Origin: Burkholderiales bacterium
GTDB lineage: Bacteria > Pseudomonadota > Gammaproteobacteria > Burkholderiales > Burkholderiaceae_C
DNA: 62,011 nt
Assembly: GCA_028872015.1 (NCBI GenBank)
Contig: JAGWLO010000015.1
Coordinates: 1 to 62,011, forward strand
Reading direction: 5' to 3'
The notes under the pieces were generated by a model. It did no database searches. It saw only the letters and a list, made by a program, of their open reading frames with translations, and was not told the origin of the DNA. Shown here one piece after another: positions 28,476-37,532 of this stretch (positions are counted from its first letter, which is position 1; each line of letters starts with the position of its first letter). The translations under genes were made by a program, and so were the position numbers.

Positions 28476-29690
28476 CTACGCGGCGCGCTCGCCCTCGGGC
28501 AAGGGGGCGGCCCCGGCCCCGTACCGCGCACGCAGGGCCTGGCGGCGCCGCGGATCCAGGTTGACGCGGTCGAGGTCGCCTCGAACATGCGGCAGCGCCA
28601 GCAGCCGCGGGTCCATCACCCGGAACCACAGCCACGGGATGTACGCCAGCGGGAACATGCCGAAGTACCCGCTGGGCAGCTGGGGCAGCTGCTCGAAGTG
28701 GCGCAGCGACTGGTAGCGCCGGGACGGCCAGGCGTGGTGGTCGGAGTGCCGCTGCAGGTGGAACAGCGCCAGGTTGGTCACCAGGTGGTTGGTGTTCCAC
28801 GAATGGTGCGGCTGGGGCGGCTCGTAGCGGCCACCCGGCTCGCGCGCCCGCAGCAGGCCGTAATGCTCGACGTAGTTGGCCGAGGTCAGCTGCCACCAGG
28901 CCACGGCGTTGTGCACGGCCAGGAAGGGCAGCATCACCGCGCCGAAGGCCGCGATCAGCCCGGCCTGCAGCACCACGGTCGCGGCATAGCTCTGCAGCAC
29001 CGTGTTGTGCACGCTCCAAACGCCCCGGCCCCGGCCGCGGAGCCGCTGCCCCTCGAGCGTCCAGGCGCGCCGGATGCCACCGGGCAGCTCGCGCAGCGCG
29101 AAGCGGTAGATGCTCTCGCCCATGCGCGCGCTGGCGTGGTCGTCGGGGGTGGACACGGTGCGGTGATGCCCGCGCCCATGCTCGACCGTGAAATGGCCGT
29201 AGGCCGGCACCGCCAGCACCAGCCGCGCCAGCCACTGCTCGAGCCGGGTCGGCTTGTGCCCCAGCTCGTGCCCGGTGTTGATGCCCAGCCCCGAGTCGGT
29301 GCCCGCCACATACGCCAGCAGCAGCACCGCCCACCAGGACAGGGCCTGCGTGCCCACCCACCAGGCGCACCCGATCAGGGCCACGAAGTGCAAGGGCACG
29401 ACAGCCCAGGTCAGCCAGCGGTAGTAGCGATCCGCGTCCAGCTGCGGCACGACCGCCTCGGGCGGGTTGTTGCGGTCTTCGCCGATCAGCGCATCCAGCA
29501 GCGGCAGCAGGCCGTAGCTGATCAGCAGTGGCAGGCCCAGGGCGAGCTCGCTGCCGGTCGCGGCCTGCGCCGCCATGCCCAGGAACGGGATCAGCGGATA
29601 GACCACCGACAGCAGCCACCACCAGCGCTTGCGGTCGCGGTATTCGACGCGTCCGAGCCGGGCGTCCTGGGCAACGTACCGCTTAGTCAT
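28476..29690 (-). CDS. alkB: AlkB-type membrane alkane 1-monooxygenase
   Basis: Integral-membrane di-iron hydroxylase that oxidises the terminal carbon of medium-chain alkanes with electrons from rubredoxin. The 404-residue protein has the His boxes HELGHK (141-146), EHGRGHH (170-176) and LQRHSDHH (about 310-317), plus NYVEHYGL, the diagnostic AlkB motif. Several hydrophobic helices occur in the first 130 residues and around 230-260. No rubredoxin domain is fused and no rubredoxin gene lies in the window, so electrons must come from elsewhere. The start codon overlaps the rnhA stop (ATGA), so the two may be cotranscribed. Confidence 0.93.
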   Translation of the reverse strand: MTKRYVAQDARLGRVEYRDRKRWWWLLSVVYPLIPFLGMAAQAATGSELALGLPLLISYGLLPLLDALIGEDRNNPPEAVVPQLDADRYYRWLTWAVVPLHFVALIGCAWWVGTQALSWWAVLLLAYVAGTDSGLGINTGHELGHKPTRLEQWLARLVLAVPAYGHFTVEHGRGHHRTVSTPDDHASARMGESIYRFALRELPGGIRRAWTLEGQRLRGRGRGVWSVHNTVLQSYAATVVLQAGLIAAFGAVMLPFLAVHNAVAWWQLTSANYVEHYGLLRAREPGGRYEPPQPHHSWNTNHLVTNLALFHLQRHSDHHAWPSRRYQSLRHFEQLPQLPSGYFGMFPLAYIPWLWFRVMDPRLLALPHVRGDLDRVNLDPRRRQALRARYGAGAAPLPEGERAA

Positions 29691-30139
29691 GAGGGCCGGC
29701 TTGAAGCGGCGAGCGAATCCACGCCCTGGTTGGCCAGCCGGTCGGCGCGCTCGTTGCCCGGATCGCCCGCATGGCCCTTGACCCAGCGCCACTGCACCTC
29801 GTGCGCGGCGTCGAGCTCGGCCAGTCGCTGCCACAGTTCGATGTTCTTCACCGGCTTCTTGTCGGCCGTCTTCCAGCCCCGCGCCTTCCAGCCGTGGATC
29901 CAGCTGGTGATGCCGTTCTTCACGTACGCGCTGTCGGTGTAGATGGTGACGCGGCTGCGCCGGCGCAGCGCTGCCAGGGCCTGGATCACGGCGGTCAGCT
30001 CCATGCGGTTGTTCGTGGTCAGCGCCTCGCCGCCGTACAGCTCCTTCTCGAACTCGCCGCTCTTCAGCCAGGCGCCCCAGCCGCCAGGCCCGGGGTTGCC
30101 GCGGCAGGCGCCGTCGGCGTAGATCACGACTTCACTCAT
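29687..30139 (-). CDS. rnhA: Ribonuclease HI
   Basis: Cleaves RNA in RNA-DNA hybrids. The 150-residue protein carries the four acidic catalytic residues in [36 protein letters not shown] and [10 protein letters not shown], and the basic handle [20 protein letters not shown]. Length and order match E. coli RNase HI. It overlaps the upstream methyltransferase gene by four bases and the downstream alkB gene likewise. Confidence 0.97.
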   Translation of the reverse strand: MSEVVIYADGACRGNPGPGGWGAWLKSGEFEKELYGGEALTTNNRMELTAVIQALAALRRRSRVTIYTDSAYVKNGITSWIHGWKARGWKTADKKPVKNIELWQRLAELDAAHEVQWRWVKGHAGDPGNERADRLANQGVDSLAASSRPS

Positions 30140-31014
30140 CGGGGCTCCGTCTCGGCCGGCTCGCGCCGGCGCACACCGTGTTCGACCGGCTGCTCGAACC
30201 GCTGCCGCGCTACCACGGCCGGCGCGGCCCGGGTCCGGCGGCGCTCGGGGCGCAACCGGCCCACCAGCCGCATGCCGCGCACGCGCTTGACGGCGACCAG
30301 GAAATAGACGGCGCCCAGCACCGGCCACCAGCGGTCGCCCACGCCGTCCATCCACGCGAAACGATCGAGCCAGCGCGGGCTGTGCAGCGGCGGGCGCCAG
30401 CAGCCGAAGCGGCCGGCCTCGACCTCGAAGCCCAGCAGCCGCAGCCAGTCGCGCAGGCGCCAGTAGCCGATGTAGTCGCCCGCGTCGGGCATGAACAGGC
30501 TGGCATCGTGCCCCAGCCCGCTGTCGCGACGCATGCGGTCGACGCGTTGGCGCAGACCCCACAGGCTGGCCGGGTTGAAGCCGGCGATGACGACGCGACC
30601 CTCGGGCACCAGCACGCGCTCGACCTCGCGCAGGGTCTGGTGCGGATCGCGCGCCAGCTCGAGCGCGTGCGGCAGCACGACGAGGTCGATGCTGTGGTCG
30701 GGAAACGGCAGCGCGTCGAACTCGCAGTGCAGCGCGACCGGCTCGTGCGCGGGCAGCGTGGTCAGCAGGCCGTCGGCCGGCGGCGGCAAGGTCACCGGCT
30801 CGGGCAGGTGCAGTGCATCGGTGGCCACCCAGCGATGCGGCATGCGGTTGGCGCGCAGCCCGTCGAGCTCGGGCAGGCCCAGTTGCAGCGCGTGAAATCC
30901 GAAAGCATCGGTCACCGCGTGGTCGAGCCGGTCCTGCTCCCAGGCCAGCATGTAGCGGCCGGGCGCGGTGTGGAGCCAGGACCCGAACTCTATAATCGAC
31001 TGCTCTTTGGTCAT
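30136..31014 (-). CDS. SAM-dependent methyltransferase (class I)
   Basis: A 292-residue Rossmann-type methyltransferase-like protein next to rnhA and gloB, an arrangement common in beta- and gammaproteobacteria. [46 protein letters not shown] contains motifs II-III; the glycine-rich motif I region is poorly conserved ([10 protein letters not shown]), as in this particular family. The C-terminal 40 residues are Arg-rich. The start at ATG 31014 ([10 protein letters not shown]) shares its CATG with the divergent gloB start; Met codons at 31023 and 31047 are alternatives that would overlap gloB. Substrate unknown. Confidence 0.85.
   Translation of the reverse strand: MTKEQSIIEFGSWLHTAPGRYMLAWEQDRLDHAVTDAFGFHALQLGLPELDGLRANRMPHRWVATDALHLPEPVTLPPPADGLLTTLPAHEPVALHCEFDALPFPDHSIDLVVLPHALELARDPHQTLREVERVLVPEGRVVIAGFNPASLWGLRQRVDRMRRDSGLGHDASLFMPDAGDYIGYWRLRDWLRLLGFEVEAGRFGCWRPPLHSPRWLDRFAWMDGVGDRWWPVLGAVYFLVAVKRVRGMRLVGRLRPERRRTRAAPAVVARQRFEQPVEHGVRRREPAETEPR
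30991..30996 (+). promoter_or_regulatory. Possible -10 element for gloB
   Basis: A perfect TATAAT lies 16 bases before the gloB ATG. If used as a -10 box, transcription would begin about 10 bases before the start codon, giving an almost leaderless message; no Shine-Dalgarno sequence is visible before gloB, which agrees. The hexamer lies inside the 5' coding part of the divergent methyltransferase. Confidence 0.45.
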
Positions 31015-31807
31015 GAAACTCATCGCGCTGCCTGCCTTCGCCGACAACTACATCTGGATGCTTCACGACGGCGCGCGCGCCGTGGTGGTGGATCCGGGGG
31101 ACTCGGCACCGGTGCTCGCGGCGCTCGACCAGCAGCGACTGACGCTCGCAGGCATTCTAGTGACGCATCACCACGCCGATCACGTCGGCGGCGTGACGGC
31201 CCTGCGCCCGCGGCTGCAGGGCCCCGTGTGGGGGCCGGCGCACGAGACCATCCCGACGCCCGTCGTGCCGCTGGCCGAGGGCGACCGCATCGAGGTACTG
31301 GGTCTGCAGTTCCGGGTGCTCGACGTGCCCGGCCACACCGCCGGCCACATCGCCTACGTGCAGACGGACACCGACGGCGCCGCCGGCGCCCCCGATGCGC
31401 AGGCGCCCCTGCTGTTCTGCGGCGACACCCTGTTCTCGGCCGGCTGCGGCCGCCTCTTCGAGGGCACGCCGGCGCAGATGCGGCACTCGCTGGCCAAGCT
31501 GGCCGCGCTGCCCGGCCCCACGCGCGTGTGCTGCACGCACGAGTACACGCTGTCCAACCTGCGCTTTGCCGCCGCGGTCGAGCCCGCCAATGCCCGCCGC
31601 GCCGAGTACGAGCAAGCGTGCCGTGCGCTGCGCGAGGCCGGCCACCCCACGCTGCCGTCGTCGATCGCGCTGGAGCGGCAGATCAACCCCTTTTTGCGCT
31701 GCGCCGAGCCGGCCGTGGTGGCCGCGGCGCGGGCCGCAGGCGCCACCGCCGACGACGAAGTGAGCGTGCTGGCCGCCTTGCGCGAGTGGAAGAACCGTTT
31801 CCGATGA
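31013..31807 (+). CDS. gloB: Hydroxyacylglutathione hydrolase (glyoxalase II)
   Basis: Hydrolyses S-lactoylglutathione in methylglyoxal detoxification. The 264-residue protein has the metallo-beta-lactamase motif [10 protein letters not shown] (51-60), [39 protein letters not shown] and the C-terminal glutathione-binding segment ending LREWKNRFR, all typical of gloB. Normal length. The stop codon overlaps the start of the lytic transglycosylase gene (ATGA). Divergent from the methyltransferase gene. Confidence 0.97.
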   Translation: MKLIALPAFADNYIWMLHDGARAVVVDPGDSAPVLAALDQQRLTLAGILVTHHHADHVGGVTALRPRLQGPVWGPAHETIPTPVVPLAEGDRIEVLGLQFRVLDVPGHTAGHIAYVQTDTDGAAGAPDAQAPLLFCGDTLFSAGCGRLFEGTPAQMRHSLAKLAALPGPTRVCCTHEYTLSNLRFAAAVEPANARRAEYEQACRALREAGHPTLPSSIALERQINPFLRCAEPAVVAAARAAGATADDEVSVLAALREWKNRFR

Positions 31808-33537
31808 CCTGGATGCGACTGCGCGGGCCCGAGCCGGGCGCCACCTTCGCCGGCCGGGCCGCCACAGCCGCCCTCTTGGCGTTCGTGTTGCTGGCCTCGG
31901 GCTGCGCCAACCTGGCGCGCACGCCGCAGCTCGGTGCTGCGCCGTCAGCAGAGGCCGCGGCCAGCGCCGCGGCCACGGTCACGGCCGCAACCCCGGCTGA
32001 AAGCAGCGCCGCCAGCGCCGCCGACGGCAGCGGCGCCGAGATTGCCGGATCCACCCCACCGCGCCCGCTGGCGGGCCGGCTCGACCCCGACCAGGACACC
32101 GAGCGCACCGACCTCTGGCAACGCGTGCGCGACGGCTTCGCGATGCCCGACATCGACGACCCGCTGGTCCACAAATGGGAGCAGTGGTACTCGAGCCAGC
32201 CCGACTACGTGCAGCGCATGACCGAGCGCGGCAGCCGCTACCTGTTCTACGTGCTGGACGAGGTGCAGCGCCGCGGCATGCCCACCGAGCTGGCGCTCCT
32301 GCCCTTCGTCGAGAGCGCCTTCAATCCGCGCGCGGTCTCGCGCACGCGGGCCTCGGGCATGTGGCAGTTCATGCCCGGCACAGGCAAGGATTTCGACCTG
32401 CGCCAGAACCTGTTCCGCGACGACCGGCGCGACGTGCTGGTGTCCACCCGCGCCGCGCTCGACTACCTGCAGCAGCTGCACGACCAGTTCGGCGACTGGC
32501 AGCTTGCGCTGGCGGCCTACAACTGGGGACCGGGCAACGTGCAGCGCGCCGTCGAACGCAACCGGCGCGCCGGCCTGCCCACCGATTTCGAAAGCCTGCA
32601 ACGCCTGCCGCAGGAGACGCGCGAGTACCTGCCCAAGCTGCAGGCGGTGAAGAACATCATCCGCGACCCGCAGGCTTTCGCGCTGACGCTGCCGCCGCTG
32701 GAAAACCATCCGTACTTCATCGGCGTCAAGCTCGAGCGCGACATCGACGTCGCGCTGGCAGCTCGGCTGGCGGGGCTTGCGCCCGAGGAGTTCCAGCAAC
32801 TCAATCCGCAGCTCAACAAGCCCGTGATCCTGGCCGCCGGCGGCGCACGGCTGCTGCTGCCCTACGACAACGCCAACCGCTTCCTGCATGCGCTGGCCCA
32901 CCACGAAGGGCCGCTGGCAACCTGGACCGCCTGGGTCGCGCCGCGCACCGTCACGCCGGCGCAGGCGGCACACCTGACCGGCATGAACGAAGCCTGGCTG
33001 CGCGAGGTCAACAAGATCCCGCCGCGCATGCTGGTCAAGGCCGGCTCGACGCTGGTGGTGCCGCGCAGCGCGCACCAGCAGCACGACGTGGCGGCACCAC
33101 TGGCCGAGAACGCCACCATCGCGCTGGCACCCGAAGGCCGGCCGCTGCGGCGCGTGCTGCACCGGGCCGGCCGCCATGGCGAGACGCTGGCCGCGGTGGC
33201 GCTGCGCTACAAGGTCAGCCGCGACGCGCTGGCGCAGTGGAACGGCGTCTCGCCGCGCGCCCGCTTCAAGCCCGGGCAGACGGTGGTGGTGATGCTGGCA
33301 CCGCTGCGCGAGCGCGTGCGGGTGCATGGGCCTGTCCACAGGCCTGCGCACGGGCCCGTGCATGCGCCGGTGCGCCATCGACCCCCCGTGCGCGTGGCCA
33401 AGGCCACGGCACTGGCGGCCCATGCAGGCAACCACGCCGCGAAGCATCCCGCCAGGCCCGCGGCCCGCGGGCGCCGCGTGGCCGCACTCCACCGCCACGG
33501 GGCCGAAGTGACCCGGGTGGCGCAGGCCCAGCGCTGA
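31804..33537 (+). CDS. mltD: MltD-like membrane-bound lytic transglycosylase lipoprotein
   Basis: Cleaves the glycan backbone of peptidoglycan at the outer membrane. The 577-residue protein begins with a lipoprotein signal (LLAFVLLASGC; lipidated Cys34). A Thr/Ala/Ser linker follows, then the SLT domain with catalytic Glu170 in LLPFVESAFNP, GMWQFMPGTGKDF and LALAAYNWGPGNVQ. The C-terminal half has LysM-like repeats (a clear one being GETLAAVALRYKVSRDALAQWNG) and ends in a basic tail with His/Pro/Val repeats (residues about 500-525). It is translationally coupled to gloB, the usual pairing in this group. Confidence 0.94.
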   Translation: MTWMRLRGPEPGATFAGRAATAALLAFVLLASGCANLARTPQLGAAPSAEAAASAAATVTAATPAESSAASAADGSGAEIAGSTPPRPLAGRLDPDQDTERTDLWQRVRDGFAMPDIDDPLVHKWEQWYSSQPDYVQRMTERGSRYLFYVLDEVQRRGMPTELALLPFVESAFNPRAVSRTRASGMWQFMPGTGKDFDLRQNLFRDDRRDVLVSTRAALDYLQQLHDQFGDWQLALAAYNWGPGNVQRAVERNRRAGLPTDFESLQRLPQETREYLPKLQAVKNIIRDPQAFALTLPPLENHPYFIGVKLERDIDVALAARLAGLAPEEFQQLNPQLNKPVILAAGGARLLLPYDNANRFLHALAHHEGPLATWTAWVAPRTVTPAQAAHLTGMNEAWLREVNKIPPRMLVKAGSTLVVPRSAHQQHDVAAPLAENATIALAPEGRPLRRVLHRAGRHGETLAAVALRYKVSRDALAQWNGVSPRARFKPGQTVVVMLAPLRERVRVHGPVHRPAHGPVHAPVRHRPPVRVAKATALAAHAGNHAAKHPARPAARGRRVAALHRHGAEVTRVAQAQR

Positions 33538-33538
33538 A

Positions 33539-33561
33539 GCCCCGCCCCCGCTGCGCGGGGC
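33539..33561. terminator. GC hairpin between convergent mltD and DUF1993 genes
   Basis: A 7-bp perfect inverted repeat GCCCCGC / GCGGGGC with a 9-base loop fills most of the 33-base gap between the two convergent stop codons. There is no T run on either strand, so it is at best a weak or factor-assisted terminator. Confidence 0.35.
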
Positions 33562-33570
33562 GAGGCAGGG

Positions 33571-34074
33571 TCAGCCCAGGAAGTCGCGCTTGCCCAGTTC
33601 CACGCCCGCATGGCGCAGCAGGGCGTAGGTCGTGGTGACGTGGAAGAAGAAGTTGGGCAGCACGAAGTGCTTGAGGTAGCTTTCGCCGTCGAAGCGCAGC
33701 GGCTCACCCGTGCGCACCGGCAGCACGATGGCGCGTCCCTCGCTGCCGTCGATCTGCGCCGCCGGCACCGACTGCACGTAGTCGATGGTCTTGCGCACGC
33801 GCGCGCGCAAATCGTCCAGCGTGACCTCGTTGTCGTCCCACTTCGGCACCTCCAGGCCCGCCAGGCGCGCGACGCAGCCCTTGGCGCCGTCGGTGGCGAT
33901 CTGGATCTGCTTGGTCAGCGGCAACATGTCGGGCGCCAACCGCAGGCCGAGGTAGTTGACGGGGTCGAACTTGCGCGCCTGGGCGTGCTGCTCGGCCTTG
34001 TCCAGCCAGGTGAGCAGGCAGCCCAGCTGACGGACGAACACGGGCACGCTGGCCGAATGCATGGTGAGGCTCAT
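33571..34074 (-). CDS. DUF1993 domain protein
   Basis: A 167-residue protein matching the DUF1993 family by its layout: an N-terminal helix (PVFVRQLGCLLTWLDKAEQHA), DPVNYLGLRLAPDMLPLTKQIQIATDGAKG, LDDLRARVRKTIDYVQSV, and a C-terminal PNFFFHVTTTYALLRHAGVELGKRDFLG. The four-helix organisation resembles DinB-like enzymes, and the FHVTTTYALLRH motif may hold a His. Function is unknown. Convergent with mltD and divergent from the dehydrogenase gene. Confidence 0.88.
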   Translation of the reverse strand: MSLTMHSASVPVFVRQLGCLLTWLDKAEQHAQARKFDPVNYLGLRLAPDMLPLTKQIQIATDGAKGCVARLAGLEVPKWDDNEVTLDDLRARVRKTIDYVQSVPAAQIDGSEGRAIVLPVRTGEPLRFDGESYLKHFVLPNFFFHVTTTYALLRHAGVELGKRDFLG

Positions 34075-34175
34075 GGTCGATCTCCGGTCTTTGGATTTTG
34101 AGGAGCGTGGATGCTAGCGCCGGGCGGTGTGCGCTGCCGGACGGGGCAGAATGCCGCCCAGGCTCACGGGCACGC

Positions 34176-35183
34176 ATGAACATCATCATCCTCGACGACT
34201 ACCAGGACGCGGTGCGCAAGCTCAAGTGCGCCGCGCTGCTGGAGCCGCTCAACGCCAAGGTCTTCACCAACACCGTCAAGGGCATCGGGCAGTTGTCGGT
34301 GCGGCTGCGCGATGCCGAGGTGCTGGTGCCGATCCGGGAGCGCACCCAGTTTCCGCGCGCGCTGCTGGAGAAGCTGCCGCGGCTGAAGCTGATCGCGCAG
34401 ACCGGCCGCGTGGGGCCGCACATCGACGTCGAGGCCTGCACGCGGCTGGGCATCGCGGTGGCCGAAGGCGGCGGCTCGCCCTGGGCCCCCGCCGAGCTGA
34501 CCTGGGCCCTGATCATGGCCTCGATGCGGCGGCTGCCGCAGTACATCGGCACGCTCAAGCATGGCGCCTGGCAGCAAAGCGGGCTGAAGGCGGCGTCGAT
34601 GCCGCCGAATTTCGGCATCGGCATGCTGCTGCGGGGCAAGACGCTGGGCATCTGGGGCTACGGCAAGATCGGCCGCATCGTCGCCGGCTACGGCCAGGCC
34701 TTCGGCATGCGCGTGCTGGTGTGGGGCAGCCCGGCGGCGCGCGAGCGCGCCACCGCCGACGGCCACCTGGCGGCCGAGTCCTGCGAGAGCTTCTTCGAGA
34801 CCAGCGACGTGCTCTCGCTGCACCTGCGGCTGGCCCCGAACACGCGCGGCATCGTGCGCCTGGAGGCGCTGGCGCGGATGAAGCCCGAGGCCCTGTTCGT
34901 CAACACCTCGCGCGCCGAGCTGCTGGAAGAAGGCGCGCTGGTGACGGCGCTGAACCGCGGCCGGCCCGGCATGGCCGCGGTGGACGTGTTCGAGAGCGAA
35001 CCCATCCTGCAGGGCCAGCCGCTGCTGCGGCTGGAGAACGCGGTCTGCACGCCGCACATCGGCTATGTCGAGCAGGACAGCTACGAGCAGTACTTCGGCG
35101 CCGCGTTCCGCAACGTCATCAACTTCATCAACAACGAACCCAGCAACCTCGTCAACCCCGAGGCGCTGAAGGTGATGCGTTGA
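34176..35183 (+). CDS. D-2-hydroxyacid dehydrogenase family protein
   Basis: NAD-dependent oxidoreductase of 335 residues in the D-isomer 2-hydroxyacid dehydrogenase family (phosphoglycerate dehydrogenase/formate dehydrogenase type). The cofactor motif is GIWGYGKIGRIVAGYG; catalytic Arg, Glu and His are in NTSRAELL, DVFESEPI and CTPHIGYVE. The substrate cannot be read from the sequence. The gene overlaps the next one, an MFS transporter, by four bases, so the pair may import and oxidise or reduce the same hydroxy acid. Confidence 0.88.
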   Translation: MNIIILDDYQDAVRKLKCAALLEPLNAKVFTNTVKGIGQLSVRLRDAEVLVPIRERTQFPRALLEKLPRLKLIAQTGRVGPHIDVEACTRLGIAVAEGGGSPWAPAELTWALIMASMRRLPQYIGTLKHGAWQQSGLKAASMPPNFGIGMLLRGKTLGIWGYGKIGRIVAGYGQAFGMRVLVWGSPAARERATADGHLAAESCESFFETSDVLSLHLRLAPNTRGIVRLEALARMKPEALFVNTSRAELLEEGALVTALNRGRPGMAAVDVFESEPILQGQPLLRLENAVCTPHIGYVEQDSYEQYFGAAFRNVINFINNEPSNLVNPEALKVMR

Positions 35184-36349
35184 CGGCCCGCGCCCCGTGG
35201 GCCGCGGCCGGGCGGGCGCTGATGTTCGGCAACTTCGCCGTCGGCTGCGGCGTGATGGTGGTGCCCGGGGCGCTGAACGACCTGTCGCGGTCGCTCGCCG
35301 TGGCACCCGCGGTGGCCGGGCAACTCATCACGGCCGCCGCGGTGGCCGTGGGCACCGGCGCGCCGCTGCTGGCCGCCGCCCTCGGGCACTGGGACCGGCG
35401 CCGGCTGCTCGCGCTGGCGATGGCCTGGTACGCCGCGGGCCATGCGCTGGCTGCGCTGGCGCCCGATTTCACGCTGCTGCTGCCGCTGCGCGTGGCCGGC
35501 GTGCTCGGCGCCGCGGTGTTCACGCCGCAGGCCGCGGCAGCGATCAACGTGCTGGCGCCGCCGGCCGAGCGCGGGCGCGCCATCACGCGGGTCTTCCTGG
35601 GCTGGTCGCTGAGCTCGGTGCTGGGCATGCCGATGGGCAGCTTCATCGCCGAGACGCTGGGCTGGCGCTGGGCCTTCGGCGCGGTGGCATTGCTGTCGGC
35701 CACCGCGGCCGCGTGGGTCTGGCGCGCCGTGCCCGACGGCGTGCGCCCGCCGCCGCTGTCGCCGCAGAGCTGGCGCAGCGCGCTCACGCACCCGGTGCTG
35801 ATGGCGATGGTGGCCGTCACCGCGCTCAGCGGCGCCGGCCAGTTCACGCTGTTCAGCTACTTCGCGCCGTACTACCGGCAGGTGCTGGGCGCCAGCGCGG
35901 CCCAGGTCAGCGGCCTGTTCTTCTGGTTCGGTGCCTTCGGGCTGCTGGGCAACCTGCTGCTGACGCGCTGGGTCGACCGCCTGGGCGCGGCGCGCTGCGT
36001 GCAGATCGCGCTGGCCCTGATGGCGCTGTCGCTGCTGGCCTGGCCCTGGGCGCGCGGGCCGGGCGCGATGGTGCTGGTGCTGGTGCCCTGGGCGCTGGGC
36101 TGCTTCTCCAGCAACTCGGCGCAACAGGCGCGGCTGTCGCAGAGCGCGCCTGCCTACGCACCGGCGCTGCTGGCGCTGAACACCTCGGCCATCTACGTCG
36201 GCCAGGCCGCCGGCGCCGGCGGCGGCGGCGCGATCCTGGCCGGCGCCGGCTTCGGCCCGCTGTCGTGGGCGGGCCTGGCCTGGATGGCGACGGCCATCGC
36301 GCTCAGCGCCTGGGTCACGCGGCGCATGCAGGGGCGGCTGCATGCCTGA
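35180..36349 (+). CDS. MFS transporter, probable drug/sugar efflux type
   Basis: A 389-residue major facilitator with about 12 hydrophobic helices, including the first repeat GNFAVGCGVMVVPGAL...LGHWDRRRLLALAMAWYAAGHALAAL, which contains the inter-helix 2-3 motif (GHWDRRR). It resembles the arabinose-efflux/chloramphenicol-resistance group. The start appears to be TTG overlapping the previous stop (TTGA); ATG at 35222 is an alternative that would cut the first residues. Its last 8 bases overlap the chromate transporter gene. Confidence 0.85.
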   Translation: MTARAPWAAAGRALMFGNFAVGCGVMVVPGALNDLSRSLAVAPAVAGQLITAAAVAVGTGAPLLAAALGHWDRRRLLALAMAWYAAGHALAALAPDFTLLLPLRVAGVLGAAVFTPQAAAAINVLAPPAERGRAITRVFLGWSLSSVLGMPMGSFIAETLGWRWAFGAVALLSATAAAWVWRAVPDGVRPPPLSPQSWRSALTHPVLMAMVAVTALSGAGQFTLFSYFAPYYRQVLGASAAQVSGLFFWFGAFGLLGNLLLTRWVDRLGAARCVQIALALMALSLLAWPWARGPGAMVLVLVPWALGCFSSNSAQQARLSQSAPAYAPALLALNTSAIYVGQAAGAGGGGAILAGAGFGPLSWAGLAWMATAIALSAWVTRRMQGRLHA

Positions 36350-36932
36350 GGCGGCTGCCACCGACTCAGGCACCGTGCAGGCGCCGCGCTCGGCCGGCGA
36401 GATGTTCTGGGTCTTCACGCGCCTGGCGCTGCAGGGCTTCGGCGGCGTGCTGCCGGTGGCGCAGCGCGCGCTGGTCGAGCGCCACCGCTGGGTCAGCCGC
36501 GAGGATTTCCTCGAGCTGATGTCGGTGGCCCAGGTGCTGCCGGGGCCGAACGTCGTCAACCTGGCGCTGATGCTCGGCGACCGCTGGTTCGGCGGCCGCG
36601 GCGCGGCGGCGGCGATGGCCGGCATCCTGCTCGCGCCGCTGGTCTGCGTGCTCGTGCTCACGGTGCTGGCGGCTCAATTGCAGGGCGTGCCCGCGGTGGC
36701 CGGGGCGCTGCGCGGCATGGGCGTGGTGGCGGCCGGCCTGGTGCTGGCCACGGCGCTCAAGCTCATGGGCGGGCTGCGCCGCCACCCGCTGGGCCGCGCC
36801 GGCTGCGCGTGCTTCGTCGCCCTCATCTTCGTCGCGGTCGGCGTGCTGCACTGGCCGCTGGTGTGGTGCGTGCTCGGCCTGGGCAGCGTGGCCGTGGGCC
36901 TGACGTGGTGGCGGCTGGGGCGGACGCGTTGA
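36342..36932 (+). CDS. Chromate transporter, N-terminal-type half (short-chain ChrA)
   Basis: A 196-residue membrane protein of the CHR family. The signature is FWVFTRLALQGFGGVLPVAQRALVE followed by WVSREDFLELMSVAQVLPGPNVVNLALMLG, then several hydrophobic helices. Short-chain CHR proteins are encoded as pairs that work together as the two halves of a full-length ChrA-type transporter; the next gene is the second half. Substrate is chromate or possibly another oxyanion. It overlaps the MFS gene by 8 bases. Confidence 0.92.
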   Translation: MPEAAATDSGTVQAPRSAGEMFWVFTRLALQGFGGVLPVAQRALVERHRWVSREDFLELMSVAQVLPGPNVVNLALMLGDRWFGGRGAAAAMAGILLAPLVCVLVLTVLAAQLQGVPAVAGALRGMGVVAAGLVLATALKLMGGLRRHPLGRAGCACFVALIFVAVGVLHWPLVWCVLGLGSVAVGLTWWRLGRTR

Positions 36933-37522
36933 TGGCCCTGGGCGGCGGCGTGCCGGTCAGCAGCTGGACGGCGCTCTGGCTCGGCCCCGGTCCGCTGTCC
37001 GCCGGCCAGTGGCTGGCGCTGTTCACGCACTTCACGGTGCTCTCGCTGCTGGCCGTGGGCGGCGCGATCACCACCGTGCCCAGCATGCACCGCTTCCTGG
37101 TCAGCCAGCAGGGCTGGCTGAGCGATGCGCAGTTCACGGCGTCGGTGGCGATCGCGCAGGCCGCGCCCGGCCCGAACGTGCTGTTCGTCGCCGTGATGGG
37201 CTACAACGTCGGCGGGCTGGCGGGGGTGGCGGCCACGCTGCTGGGCACGCTGGCCCCCTCGACCGCGCTGACGCTGCTGGTCACGCGCTGGGGATCCCGG
37301 CGCAGCCAGGCGAGCGGCGTGCGCGCCTTCACCGCCGGGCTGGCGCCGCTGACCATCGGCCTGATGCTGGCCACGAGCTGGATCCTGCTGGAGCCCACGC
37401 GCGCGCACCCGATCGCGCCGCTGTTGGTGGCCGGCACGCTGTGGGTGATGCTGCGCACCCGGCTCAGTCCGCTGTGGGCGCTGGCCGCGGGGGCGCTGGT
37501 GGGCGTGCTGGGCTGGGTGTGA
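36932..37522 (+). CDS. Chromate transporter, C-terminal-type half (short-chain ChrA)
   Basis: The partner of the preceding gene: 196 residues with LFTHFTVLSLLAVGGAITTVPSMHRFLV, then GWLSDAQFTASVAIAQAAPGPNVLFVAVMG, the second-half version of the CHR signature, followed by helices. The ATG starts on the last base of the previous stop codon (TGATG), a tight coupling that suits equal production of the two subunits. Convergent with rlmB, 10 bases apart. Confidence 0.92.
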   Translation: MALGGGVPVSSWTALWLGPGPLSAGQWLALFTHFTVLSLLAVGGAITTVPSMHRFLVSQQGWLSDAQFTASVAIAQAAPGPNVLFVAVMGYNVGGLAGVAATLLGTLAPSTALTLLVTRWGSRRSQASGVRAFTAGLAPLTIGLMLATSWILLEPTRAHPIAPLLVAGTLWVMLRTRLSPLWALAAGALVGVLGWV

Positions 37523-37532
37523 CGGCCGGCCG

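Noticed and set aside
30178..31803. In-frame extension of the lytic transglycosylase frame to 30178
   Set aside because: The extension is antisense to rnhA/methyltransferase and out of frame with gloB; the lipoprotein signal marks the true start at 31804.
34127..35179. Upstream in-frame extension of the MFS transporter gene
   Set aside because: It runs in another frame across the D-hydroxyacid dehydrogenase, whose motifs are intact; only the TTG/ATG starts near 35180-35222 make sense.
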